Of a DNA stretch of 64,000 nt, positions 1-7,392 are shown piece by piece. The stretch's first letter is position 1. Each line of letters begins with the position of its first letter. The stretch is from Streptomyces sp. 1331.2. Its GTDB lineage: Bacteria > Actinomycetota > Actinomycetes > Streptomycetales > Streptomycetaceae. Under the pieces are notes generated by a model. It searched no databases and had not been told where the DNA came from. It worked only from the letters and a program-made list of their open reading frames with translations. The translations under genes and the position numbers were made by a program. The stretch spans positions 124,001-188,000 of the forward strand of contig NZ_OBMJ01000003.1 of NCBI RefSeq assembly GCF_900199205.1. Direction: 5' to 3'.

Positions 1-58
1 ACCCGACACTTTCGTACCGTCTCTGTCGGGTGGTCACCGGCGCCGTGCGAACCAGTAC

Positions 59-79
59 CGACCCGGTCCTACCGGGTCG
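59..79 (-). terminator. Hairpin over the LysR stop codon
   Basis: Two perfect 9-base arms (cgacccggt / accgggtcg) flank 3 bases, and the LysR stop codon lies in the hairpin. A second weaker repeat, acccgaca at 1-8 with tgtcgggt at 24-31, lies just beyond. There is no T-run, as is usual for GC-rich actinomycete terminators. Confidence 0.45.
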
Positions 80-929
80 CGGTGCAGAAGGCGGCCGCGT
101 AGGCGGGGATGAGGGGCGAGCGGTCGGCACGGCGCCAGGCGAGGACCAGGCGACTCGGCGGGAGGCCGTCGACCGGGCGGTAGACGATGCCCTCCACGCG
201 GTGGCGGGCGAGGGCCTGGCCGGGGACGAGCGCGACGGCGCGCTGCCACAGGACGGCGTGCAGACACTCGTCCAGCGACCGGGCGGCCGGCCCGTCGGTG
301 CCGGCGGAGGTCGCCTGCCAGAACGCCCGCCAGGTCGGATCGGCGCTCTCCGGCAGGCGGACGCAGGTACGGTCGGCCAGGTCCTGGAGGGTCAGGCTGG
401 GCCGGCGGGCCAGGGGGTCGTCGGTGGGCAGGGCGGCGTGGCAGCGGTCCTCGTGCACCGTCCGCGTCGCCAACCCCGTCTCGCCGAACGGCCCGTACGT
501 GATCGCCACGTCGACCTGACCGGTGGTCAGTCCGACCAGCGGGTCGCGCAGGTCGCCCTGGTGCAGCCGGACGGCTGTGTCCGGGCACCTGAGCGCGAAG
601 GCGCGGGCCGCCGGGAAGGACAGTGCGGACTCGCCCGGCCCGAGCACTCCGACCCTCAGCACCCGCTCGCCCGCGGCCCTTCGCACCCGCTCGCGGGCCT
701 GTTCGGCGCTCGCCAGCAGGGCGCGGGCCTCCACCAGGAGGACCCGGCCCGGCTCGGTCAGCTCCATGCCCCGCGACGTCCGGACGAACAGGGCGCAGCC
801 CAGGTCGGCTTCGAGTTCCCGGATGCGTTGGCTCAGCGGCGGCTGCGACATCCGAAGACGCCTCGCGGCGCGTCCGACGTTGGCTTCCTCTGCCACCGCG
901 ATGAAGTAGCCCAGTCTGCGCAGGTCCAT
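69..929 (-). CDS. LysR-family transcriptional regulator
   Basis: A 286-aa DNA-binding regulator, the usual LysR length. The N-terminal winged helix-turn-helix (about residues 1-60) reads through ..GRAARRLRMSQPPLSQRIRELE.., the hallmark of the family, followed by a type-2 periplasmic-binding-like effector domain. The start was placed at the ATG at 929, giving MDLRRLGYF, because LysR proteins begin a few residues before the HTH; an in-frame extension upstream is Pro/Arg-rich and not family-like. It is transcribed away from the AhpD-like gene at 1054 across 124 bp, the classical LysR arrangement, so that gene is its likely target (inference). The effector is unknown. Confidence 0.9.
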   Translation of the reverse strand: MDLRRLGYFIAVAEEANVGRAARRLRMSQPPLSQRIRELEADLGCALFVRTSRGMELTEPGRVLLVEARALLASAEQARERVRRAAGERVLRVGVLGPGESALSFPAARAFALRCPDTAVRLHQGDLRDPLVGLTTGQVDVAITYGPFGETGLATRTVHEDRCHAALPTDDPLARRPSLTLQDLADRTCVRLPESADPTWRAFWQATSAGTDGPAARSLDECLHAVLWQRAVALVPGQALARHRVEGIVYRPVDGLPPSRLVLAWRRADRSPLIPAYAAAFCTATR

Positions 930-1053
930 GGCGGTCACGATAGCCAGCGGGGGCGATGGCGAACGAGGGCGGGCGGGGGCGATAGCCGGGACATGCCCAC
1001 TCATCCTCAAACGGTCTTGGACGTGCCCTGCTCCGCGCGGCTTGGATCGAACC

Positions 1054-1425
1054 ATGACCACCTACCAGCAACCTTCCGACCTGCGTGCCGTGCCGATGGT
1101 GCGCGCCCTGGCCACGGACGAGTTCGACGCGTTCGTCCGCTTCCACGAGACGGTCTTCCGCGACGGCGGGACGATCCCGCTCAAGCTGCGTGAACTGGTC
1201 GCGCTGGCCGTCGCGTTGACGACGAAGTGCTCGTACTGCATCGACACCCACACCCGCGGCGCGGCGGACGCGGGGGCGACCCGCGAGGAGATCGCCGAGA
1301 TCGGCTTCGTCGCGGCCGCGGTCTGCGCCGGGGGTGCGATGGCCCACGGGCTGCTCGCGCTGCGGCTCGACGCCGAGCACCGGCACGCCGGGCGGCGCCG
1401 CGCAGAGGAGGACGACCGTGCGTAA
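1054..1425 (+). CDS. Carboxymuconolactone decarboxylase / AhpD-like protein
   Basis: A 123-aa all-helical protein of the CMD/AhpD superfamily. It carries C59-S-Y-C62 and H66 (..CSYCIDTHT..), the CxxC-x3-H redox motif of AhpD-type peroxidase partners; true gamma-carboxymuconolactone decarboxylases lack the Cys pair. A thiol-disulfide or peroxidase-adaptor role is therefore more likely than ring-cleavage metabolism. The ATG at 1054 follows the divergent LysR promoter region and removes a low-complexity upstream extension. The last codons overlap a short Cys-rich reading frame at 1418. Regulation by the divergent LysR protein is inferred from the arrangement only. Confidence 0.85.
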   Translation: MTTYQQPSDLRAVPMVRALATDEFDAFVRFHETVFRDGGTIPLKLRELVALAVALTTKCSYCIDTHTRGAADAGATREEIAEIGFVAAAVCAGGAMAHGLLALRLDAEHRHAGRRRAEEDDRA

Positions 1426-1492
1426 CCTGATCCGTCGCGTGTTCACGCTCTGCGGCCGCTGTGCGAAGGCCTGCCGGATCCGCAGGGCCTGA
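1418..1492 (+). CDS. Possible 24-aa Cys-rich micropeptide
   Basis: A GTG at 1418 follows a GAGGAGG-type ribosome-binding site at about 1405-1411 and overlaps the end of the AhpD-like gene. It opens a 24-codon frame containing C-G-R-C-A-K-A-C in a basic context, ending TGA at 1490. The coupling, ribosome-binding site and clustered cysteines are suggestive, but the peptide is too short to judge and matches no family I know. It could equally be a decayed gene end. Confidence 0.25.
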   Translation: MRNLIRRVFTLCGRCAKACRIRRA

Positions 1493-1642
1493 CCGCGTGC
1501 GACGCGGGTGTGGGGCTCAACGCGGGTGCCTGCTGGGCACTCCGTGGTGCTGCCGATCTTTCCGGACACCCGTTCCCGTCGTGGGTATCCCGACTACGCT
1601 GGCCGTGATCACGGCCCACGATCGAACGAGGGGGGTACACCC

Positions 1643-2008
1643 ATGCCGTACGAGATCGGCGCGAAGGTGAAGCTGACCAGGGATGTGCAGGTCACCGCGG
1701 ATGACACGGCGGCCAGGTCCGGCCTCCCCGGTCCGCTGTCGCTGGCCGCGGGCCTGGCGGGCATCGTCTCGGGCTCGGCGCAGGAAGCCGGCGGCGCGGC
1801 CACGAACTGGGTCGCGGCCTTCGACAGGGAGGTCCGCCCCGGGCAGTTGCAGGGCTTCGCGGCCGGCCTGGTCCAGAACCTCCGTCAGCAGGTCGTCGCG
1901 CAGGGGGGTCACGACGGCGGAGTCGGCGCCCGGATCAGGTACCGGGTGCGCTTCGAGAACGGGTTCGTTCTCGACGGCATCGAGGAGGACTGGCTGGCCG
2001 GCGCCTGA
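1643..2008 (+). CDS. Small orphan protein, paralogue of the 34865 gene
   Basis: A 121-aa soluble protein of unknown function. The start ATG at 1643 follows a purine-rich GAGGGGGG stretch. The N-terminus (IGAKVKLTRDVQV) and C-terminus (RVRFENGFVLDGIEEDWL) match the corresponding ends of the 124-aa product of 34865-35239 (RVKLAEDLAI.. and RVRLDNGFVLDEVHQDVL). The centre holds an Ala/Gly-rich stretch and a helix. The ends look like beta-strands of a small barrel (KOW/SH3-like), an inference only. No operon partner is evident; the next gene runs the other way. Confidence 0.7.
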   Translation: MPYEIGAKVKLTRDVQVTADDTAARSGLPGPLSLAAGLAGIVSGSAQEAGGAATNWVAAFDREVRPGQLQGFAAGLVQNLRQQVVAQGGHDGGVGARIRYRVRFENGFVLDGIEEDWLAGA

Positions 2009-2186
2009 GCGTCGGTGTGGGGTGCGGAACCCCGGTCAGAATCCGGTCGGCAGGCGGGGCGTGTACGGGCGTTGCAGGGCCGCCGTCTCAGTGCAGTTGG
2101 TAGAGGTCGATGTGGGGCCACGGACAAGTTGCACCGTCCGCGGCCCGCGCCGGCACGTCCCGGTTGACGGGGACGGACGTGATCGC

Positions 2187-2687
2187 TCAGTCGGAGAACC
2201 CGAAATGCAGGATGGCGGCCCAGTCGTCGGTGACCAACAGCAGGCGGCGGCACCACAGGTCGCCCGTGTCCGGGCCGGTGACGTCGCCGCAGCTTCGGAC
2301 CGGCCCCAGATGCGCTTCGATGAGGTCGGCGATGCCGGCGGCGAGTTCGCCCGGCTTCCGGAGCTCAACGGGCGTACGCGGGTTGGGGCGCGCGTACCTG
2401 ATGGCGGGCTGCATGAATCCGTCGGTCACCTCTCGGCGGAGAATGTCCCGCCAGGCTTGCGGTGACTCCAACGGGTCGACCAAGGTCCTTAGCTGGTGTC
2501 CGCTGCGCCCCGCGTCGTACACGGCTTGAGCAAGACCTTTCATCCGGTCACGACCGGGTGCCGTCCCAGCCACCGGAACCACAGGAGACAGGGAGATGGA
2601 CGACACATGGTTGACGTCGTCGAGCAAGTCCTCCAGCAGTTCTGCCGCGGCTGACACCGCGTCCGGAGCGTCGAGTGGGTTCAGCAT
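2187..2687 (-). CDS. Hypothetical protein, 166 aa
   Basis: The product is soluble and acidic, with no signal peptide or membrane segment. An amphipathic N-terminal helix (..AAAELLEDLLDDV..) is followed by a central basic stretch and a beta-rich C-terminus (..RRLLLVTDDWAAILHFGFSD). I do not recognise the family. ATG at 2687 is the first start. It is transcribed divergently from the WD40-like remnant at 2792 and ends 178 bp from the converging orphan gene at 1643; I see nothing else in that spacer. Confidence 0.6.
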   Translation of the reverse strand: MLNPLDAPDAVSAAAELLEDLLDDVNHVSSISLSPVVPVAGTAPGRDRMKGLAQAVYDAGRSGHQLRTLVDPLESPQAWRDILRREVTDGFMQPAIRYARPNPRTPVELRKPGELAAGIADLIEAHLGPVRSCGDVTGPDTGDLWCRRLLLVTDDWAAILHFGFSD

Positions 2688-2791
2688 GGGGCGGCGTCCG
2701 GTCCTCTGTTCGGTTTCGGCGCGGAGGCTTCAGTGTGCCAGGCGGGGAAGCGGCCGGTCGTGCCGTCGAAGAGCTCGCGGAGGACGTCCGC

Positions 2792-2998
2792 ATGACCCTG
2801 CCGGACGGCACCCCCGTCGTCGTGACCGCCGACACGATCGTACGGATCTGGCCCCTCGACGCCCTGGACTTCCCGTGGGCCCCGCTCTACGACATCGACC
2901 TCGACTCCCCCGTCCGGGCCCTGGCCTCCGGCCCGCCGGGCACCGTTGTCGCGGGGACGAGCAACGGCCTGGTCCAGCTGGAGTTGCGCCGTCCTTGA
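2792..2998 (+). pseudogene. Remnant of a WD40/propeller gene C-terminus
   Basis: About 68 residues beginning MTLPDGTPVVVTADTIVRIW resemble the last blade and closing strand of a WD40 or similar beta-propeller (..SPVRALASGPPGTVV.. then ..GLVQLEL..). Full propellers need several blades, and no blades lie upstream, so this looks like the 3' end of a lost gene. It overlaps by 112 bases, antisense, the 3' end of the acetyltransferase at 2887. Confidence 0.45.
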
Positions 2999-3504
2999 AT
3001 GCTGCGGGTGGGGAGCGAGAACCTGACCTTGGGGCGGGATCGGGCTCCGGTGCGGTGGTAGAAGCGGATGGCGTCGGTGTTCCAGTCGGGTGTCTGCCAC
3101 TGGAGGTGGTCGGCGCCGAGGGCTGCCGCCGCGTCCTGGACGGCGCCGAGCAGGGCGTGCCCCCAGCCTGCTCCGCGGTGCGGTTCGGTGACGAAGAGGC
3201 AGTCCAGGTGGACGTAGTCGGCGGCCTGCCAGGTGGAGAACTCCCGGGAGTAGGTGGCGTAGCCGATCAGTTCGTCTCCGTGGTCGAGGACGAGGCACCA
3301 GGCTCGCGGCCGGGCCGAGAACAGTACGGGCTCCAGGCGGGCGGCGAGATCGGCGGGCACCGGGTCGGCGCGCTCGAAGGCGGCGTGGGCGGCGCACAGG
3401 CGGGCGATCGCGGGCAGGTCGGCGGCGGTGGCCGGACGGATCACGACGTCCGGCCGTACGGGGTCCGGCTGCGCGCGGTCCGGCTGTGCGGGGTCCTTCA
3501 GCAT
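2887..3504 (-). CDS. GNAT-family N-acetyltransferase
   Basis: A 205-aa protein with a GNAT fold at residues 17-165: ..DLPAIARLCAAHAAFE.., the strand ..VHLDCLFVTEPHRGAGWGHALL.. (pyrophosphate-binding loop, here RGAGWG) and ..DWNTDAIRFYHRTGA... It probably acetylates a small amine or protein N-terminus; the substrate cannot be told. About 40 residues after the domain are low-complexity and lie antisense to the propeller remnant, suggesting the original stop was lost. ATG 3504 overlaps the rhodanese gene's 3' end by 7 bases, so the two are translationally coupled. Confidence 0.85.
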   Translation of the reverse strand: MLKDPAQPDRAQPDPVRPDVVIRPATAADLPAIARLCAAHAAFERADPVPADLAARLEPVLFSARPRAWCLVLDHGDELIGYATYSREFSTWQAADYVHLDCLFVTEPHRGAGWGHALLGAVQDAAAALGADHLQWQTPDWNTDAIRFYHRTGARSRPKVRFSLPTRSIQGRRNSSWTRPLLVPATTVPGGPEARARTGESRSMS

Positions 3505-3992
3505 GCGCAGGAGATGCCCGAGCGCGGGGCGGTCAGGTCGTCGACGGGGCGCTGCTCGGTGCCGGTGGCGGAGTCGTAGGCGAAGCCCTCGCGCGCCCAG
3601 TACTCGAAGCCGCCGAGCATTTCCTTGACCCGGTAGCCGAGGCGGGCGAAGGCCAGGGCGGCGCGGGTCGCACCGTTGCAGCCGGGGCCCCAGCAGTAGG
3701 TGACCACGGTCAGGGCCGGGTCGATCAGCTGCGGTGCCAGGTCGGCGATCCGTGCGGTGGGGAGGTGGAAGGCGCCGGGGATGTGGCCCTGGTCCCAGGC
3801 AGCCTCGCTGCGGGTGTCGACCACCACGATGCCGGGTGCGCCGGAGGCGAGGTCGGCGTGGACGTCGGAGACGTCCGCCTCGAAGGCGAGACGGGCGGCG
3901 AAGTGCGCCGCGGCCTCGGCCGGAGCGGCGGCGGGCACGCCGAGAACGGCGCCGGTGGTCGCGGCGGCGGGGGCGGTGGCGGGGGCGGACAT
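3498..3992 (-). CDS. Single-domain rhodanese (sulfurtransferase)
   Basis: A 164-aa protein with one rhodanese domain at about residues 35-150: ..VVVDTRSEAAWDQGHIPGAFHLP.. (the DxR and GHIPGA motifs) and the active-site loop VTYC100-W-G-P-G-C-N-G-A. C100 is the expected persulfide carrier; the loop is longer and holds a second Cys (C105). The N-terminal 30 residues are Ala/Pro-rich and lack a signal peptide. ATG 3992 has a GAGG ribosome-binding site 8 bases upstream and removes an implausible extension. It is the first gene of a two-gene unit with the GNAT gene. Confidence 0.88.
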   Translation of the reverse strand: MSAPATAPAAATTGAVLGVPAAAPAEAAAHFAARLAFEADVSDVHADLASGAPGIVVVDTRSEAAWDQGHIPGAFHLPTARIADLAPQLIDPALTVVTYCWGPGCNGATRAALAFARLGYRVKEMLGGFEYWAREGFAYDSATGTEQRPVDDLTAPRSGISCAC

Positions 3993-4326
3993 GGGGTACC
4001 TCGTGTTCCTGCTGGTCGGGACGGGGTTCCGGTGGGCGGCCGCGCCGGGTTCCCCCGGTCGGCGACGGCTCCATCCTCTGATCCCCGGGCCCGCCCGACG
4101 AGTGGCGTGAGCGCCGTAGGTCGCCAAGATCCCGCCAGTCGTGGCGGCCGTGCGGCGTCCGTCCCACGTCTGCCCCCGCCCGTCCAGCGCCCTCCGACCC
4201 CGGAGTGATCAGAGAGGCGAAAGAGACAAAGTAGGATGACTCAACTCCCGCGCTACGCGCGAAGAGTTCCATAAATGTTCCATTTGCCCGATTCATCTCC
4301 CGCTTCACACGCACGGAGCCACCCTC
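3993..4326. promoter_or_regulatory. Divergent promoter region, rhodanese / NCS1 permease
   Basis: This 334-bp gene-free stretch separates two divergent genes. The part nearest the permease (about 4205-4300) is less GC-rich than its surroundings, with stretches such as gaaagagacaaagtagg and ataaatgttccatttg, as expected for a promoter. I could not assign -35/-10 boxes or a clear operator. Confidence 0.4.
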
Positions 4327-5820
4327 ATGGACAACCCGTCCACCGCCGACACCGACGCCGGCGCGATAGAGACCCGCGGTATCGAACCCGTCCCCGACCA
4401 CGAGCGCGGGGGCAGAGTCCGCGAGCTCTTCCCGACCTGGGTCGCGGCGAACATCAGCGTCCTGCTGCTCACCATGGGCGCCGCCCTGGTGGTGTTCAAC
4501 CACTTGAACTTCTGGCAGGTCCTGGTCGTCGCCGCGTGCGCCGCGATCGTCTCGTTCGGGCTGGTCGGCGTGCTGTCGGTCTCCGGCAAGTGGGGCGGGG
4601 CCCCGGGCGCGACGCTCTCCCGGGCCACCTTCGGGGTGCGCGGGAACCTCTTCCCCGGCGCGATCCTGTGGATCGCCCGGTTCGGCTGGGAGACGATCAA
4701 CGCCGTCACCGGCGCCTACGCGGTGCTGACCGTGCTCGACCTGCTCTTCGGCATCAAGAGCAACACCGCGCTGATCGTGATCACGCTCTTCGCCTTCGTC
4801 GCCTGCACCTTCCTGGTCTCCGGCATGGGCCGCAAGGCGCTGAACGTCTGCAACACCTGGTCGACGTACCTCTTCGGGATCTTCAGCATCCTGGTGCTGG
4901 GCTACCTGATCGCGACCATGAACTGGAGCGAGGTCTTCTCCAAGCCGGCGGGCACCACCGCGATGATGATCGCCGGCGTCGGGACCATCGCCGCCGGCGG
5001 CATCAGCTGGGTCCCCACCGGCCCGGACTTCGCCCGCTACCTGCCGCACGCCGCCTCCGGCCGGAAGATCGTCGGCGTGACGGTCTCCGGCGCCGGCCTG
5101 GTGATGGTGCCGATGGTGCTCATGGGCGCCGTGATGGCGGTGGCCTCCCCCGGCCTCGCGGACGCCGCGGACCCGGTCTCCTTCCTCGGTGACCTGCTGC
5201 CGACCTGGCTGGCCGTGCCCTACCTGCTGACCGCGATCGTCGGCATGCTGCTGATCAACAGCCTCTCCATGTACTCGGCCGGCTTCACCGCGCAGACCAT
5301 GGGCGTCAAGCTGCCGCGCGCCCTGGCCGTCAGCATCAACGCGGTGATCTCGCTGGTCGGCGGCCTGCTGCTGATGCTGGTCGCGAAGAGCTTCCTGGGC
5401 TCCTTCATCACCTTCCTGATCCTGCTCGCGGTCTCCTTCTCGGCCTGGATCGGCGTCTACGCGGTGGACATGTTCCGGCGCCGCTCGCGTGCGGTGCGCT
5501 ACGACGCCGCCGCGCTGATGGACACCAGCCGGAACAGCCGGTACTGGTACGTGGGCGGTTTCTGCTGGCAGGCGATGGTGTCCTGGGTGCTCGCGCTGCT
5601 GGCCGGGATCGCCTTCACCAAGTGCGACTGGTTCGCCGGCCCGCTCTCCGACACTCCCGTCGGCAGGTACGGGCTCGCCTGGGCGGCGACCATCGTGATC
5701 TCCGGCGTGATCATGGCCGTGCTCCCGACGCCCCGGGAGAACACCCCCGCCGGCGCGGAGGCCGAGCAGACGGCCGGCCCTGAGGCCGAGCAGACCGAGC
5801 GAGCCACCGTCACCGTCTGA
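4327..5820 (+). CDS. NCS1-family purine/cytosine permease (CodB-like)
   Basis: A 497-aa integral membrane protein with about 12 predicted helices, the standard NCS1 length. Family features are ..LFPTWVAANISVLLLTMGAAL.. in helix 1, ..SRATFGVRGNLFPGAILWIARFGWETINAVTGAYAVL.. and ..GISWVPTGPDFARYLP... It should import a nucleobase or related heterocycle (cytosine, allantoin, hydantoin or a thiamine precursor); no catabolic enzyme lies beside it to narrow this. A hydrophilic 35-residue N-terminus and a Glu/Ala-rich tail are cytoplasmic. A strong hairpin follows, so it is probably transcribed alone. Confidence 0.9.
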   Translation: MDNPSTADTDAGAIETRGIEPVPDHERGGRVRELFPTWVAANISVLLLTMGAALVVFNHLNFWQVLVVAACAAIVSFGLVGVLSVSGKWGGAPGATLSRATFGVRGNLFPGAILWIARFGWETINAVTGAYAVLTVLDLLFGIKSNTALIVITLFAFVACTFLVSGMGRKALNVCNTWSTYLFGIFSILVLGYLIATMNWSEVFSKPAGTTAMMIAGVGTIAAGGISWVPTGPDFARYLPHAASGRKIVGVTVSGAGLVMVPMVLMGAVMAVASPGLADAADPVSFLGDLLPTWLAVPYLLTAIVGMLLINSLSMYSAGFTAQTMGVKLPRALAVSINAVISLVGGLLLMLVAKSFLGSFITFLILLAVSFSAWIGVYAVDMFRRRSRAVRYDAAALMDTSRNSRYWYVGGFCWQAMVSWVLALLAGIAFTKCDWFAGPLSDTPVGRYGLAWAATIVISGVIMAVLPTPRENTPAGAEAEQTAGPEAEQTERATVTV

Positions 5821-5868
5821 TCGCGCGACGCGAACCCCGACGCGCTTCGACGCGCGCCGACACGCTCC

Positions 5869-5917
5869 GGACCGCCCCGGTCGCCCACTCAACCCGAGTC
5901 GGCGACCGGGGCGGCCC
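5869..5917 (+). terminator. Terminator after the NCS1 permease
   Basis: 17-base arms ggaccgccccggtcgcc (5869-5885) and ggcgaccggggcggccc (5901-5917) pair with one mismatch around a 15-base loop. No T-run. The rest of the gene-free stretch to 6168 shows nothing I could name apart from the upstream region of the next gene. Confidence 0.8.
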
Positions 5918-6168
5918 CATGTCCGGGACCAGGCCGACCGACGGTGGTGACGTCGGCACTCGGCGGGCCCAGCACGCCCACGGGCAGCCGTGGTTGGCCA
6001 CTCCTCCGAGTGGGCCGGTCACCCGAGGCAGGCACACCGGAGGATCGGACGATTACCGGTGGCCCGCCCCCGCCCCTACCGTCGGGGAGCACCCGCAGGT
6101 GGCTGTCTCCTGGTCGGGTCGGCTGCGGGAGGCGGGCGCCCGGGCCGGCTCCGCTGAGGGGCGTCGTC

Positions 6169-7392
6169 GTGTCCGTGGCCGTGAACTTCCGCCTGGCGAG
6201 GCAGCTGACGGGCGGCCGGGTGCTGCTCTGGTCGCTGCTGGGCCGGCTGCCGAACGCGATGAGCCCGATCGGCACGCTGCTGCTGGTCAGCCGGAACACC
6301 GGCACCGTGTGGTCGGGTTCGCTGGTCGCGGGGGCGCTGGCGGCCGGGCAGGCGGTCGGCGGTCCGATCGTCGGCCGGCTCGCCGACCGGCGCGGACAGC
6401 GGACGACGGGGCTGGCCGCCGCCCTCGCCAACGCGGTGGCCCTGGTCGCGCTGGTCGTCGCCTCCGAGCGCGGGCTCGCGCTCGGCTGGCAGATCGCGCC
6501 GGCCGCGCTGACCGGCCTGTCGGTCCCGCTGGTCGGCCCGCTCTCGCGCAGCCGCTGGGCCCGACTGGCCTGCGGGGAACCGGAGTTGACCTCGGCCCTG
6601 CTGACCCTGGACGGGATCGTCGACGAGGTCGGCTTCACCGCCGGACCGGCCCTGGTCGGCCTGCTCGCCTCCGCTGCCGCCCCCGCCGTCGGGCTGCTCA
6701 CCGCGGCCGTGCTGTCCGGGGTCTGCGCCAGCCTGTTCGCCCTGCACCCCACCGCCGCACCGGGCGTCCCCGCGTCCTCCCTGCCCCATGCCCGGTCCGC
6801 GGAACGGCTGTTGAGCACGCCGTACGTCCTGGTCCTGGCCGGGATGGCGCTGCTGGGCGCCTGCTTCGGATCCGTCCAGGTCGGCATCACGGCGACCACC
6901 GAGGCGCTGGGCCGGCCGGGGGCCGCCGGGCTGGTGTACGGCTTCCTGGGGTGCACCAGTTCCCTCGCGGGCCTGGTCACCGCCTCACTGCCGGCCCGCC
7001 TGGGTCTGGCGCCCCGGCTGAGGGCGAGCGCGGCGCTGCTCTTCGCCGCGTCCTGCCTGCTGCTGCCCGCGGGCGGCAGTCTCCCGGCACTGACCGCGGC
7101 CATCGGCTGCCTCGGCGTCGCCGTCGCACCGCAGTTCATCACGATGTTCGGTCTGGTCGAGCGCACCGTGCCCGCCGCCCGGCTCGGCGAGGCGATGGCC
7201 GCACTGGTCAGCGCGCTGATCCTGGCCCAGTCGGCGAGCACCTTCCTGGCCGGCTGGGCCGCCGATCACGCGGGCCCGGGCGCGCCGTTCGCCGTCACGA
7301 CGGGGGCGGCTGCCGCGGCGCTGCTACTCGCCATCTGCACCGCGACCGAGCGGCGGTACCGCCGGCGCGACCCCGCGGCCCGTACGGGCTGA
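6169..7392 (+). CDS. MFS transporter, 407 aa
   Basis: A 12-helix major facilitator protein. The loop 2-3 motif A is visible as ..GPIVGRLADRRGQRTTGL... GTG 6169 was chosen because GAGGGG ends 7 bases upstream and the protein then starts VSVAVNFRLARQLTGG.., close to helix 1; longer forms add a Pro/Arg-rich stretch not seen in MFS proteins. The substrate is unknown. Its 3' end overlaps the convergent Cmx-like exporter by 69 bases, so transcription of the two genes will collide. Confidence 0.8.
   Translation: MSVAVNFRLARQLTGGRVLLWSLLGRLPNAMSPIGTLLLVSRNTGTVWSGSLVAGALAAGQAVGGPIVGRLADRRGQRTTGLAAALANAVALVALVVASERGLALGWQIAPAALTGLSVPLVGPLSRSRWARLACGEPELTSALLTLDGIVDEVGFTAGPALVGLLASAAAPAVGLLTAAVLSGVCASLFALHPTAAPGVPASSLPHARSAERLLSTPYVLVLAGMALLGACFGSVQVGITATTEALGRPGAAGLVYGFLGCTSSLAGLVTASLPARLGLAPRLRASAALLFAASCLLLPAGGSLPALTAAIGCLGVAVAPQFITMFGLVERTVPAARLGEAMAALVSALILAQSASTFLAGWAADHAGPGAPFAVTTGAAAAALLLAICTATERRYRRRDPAARTG

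Noticed and set aside
2887-5892. A 1001-codon open frame on the - strand across rhodanese and NCS1 permease genes
   Set aside because: Only its last 205 codons (GNAT) look like protein; the rest is antisense to the permease and rhodanese and is His/Arg/Gly-rich low-complexity, as expected for shadows in very GC-rich DNA.
5889-7241. 450-codon frame antisense to the MFS gene at 6169
   Set aside because: Ser/Pro/Ala/Arg-rich without a domain; the MFS frame has clear helices and a ribosome-binding site.
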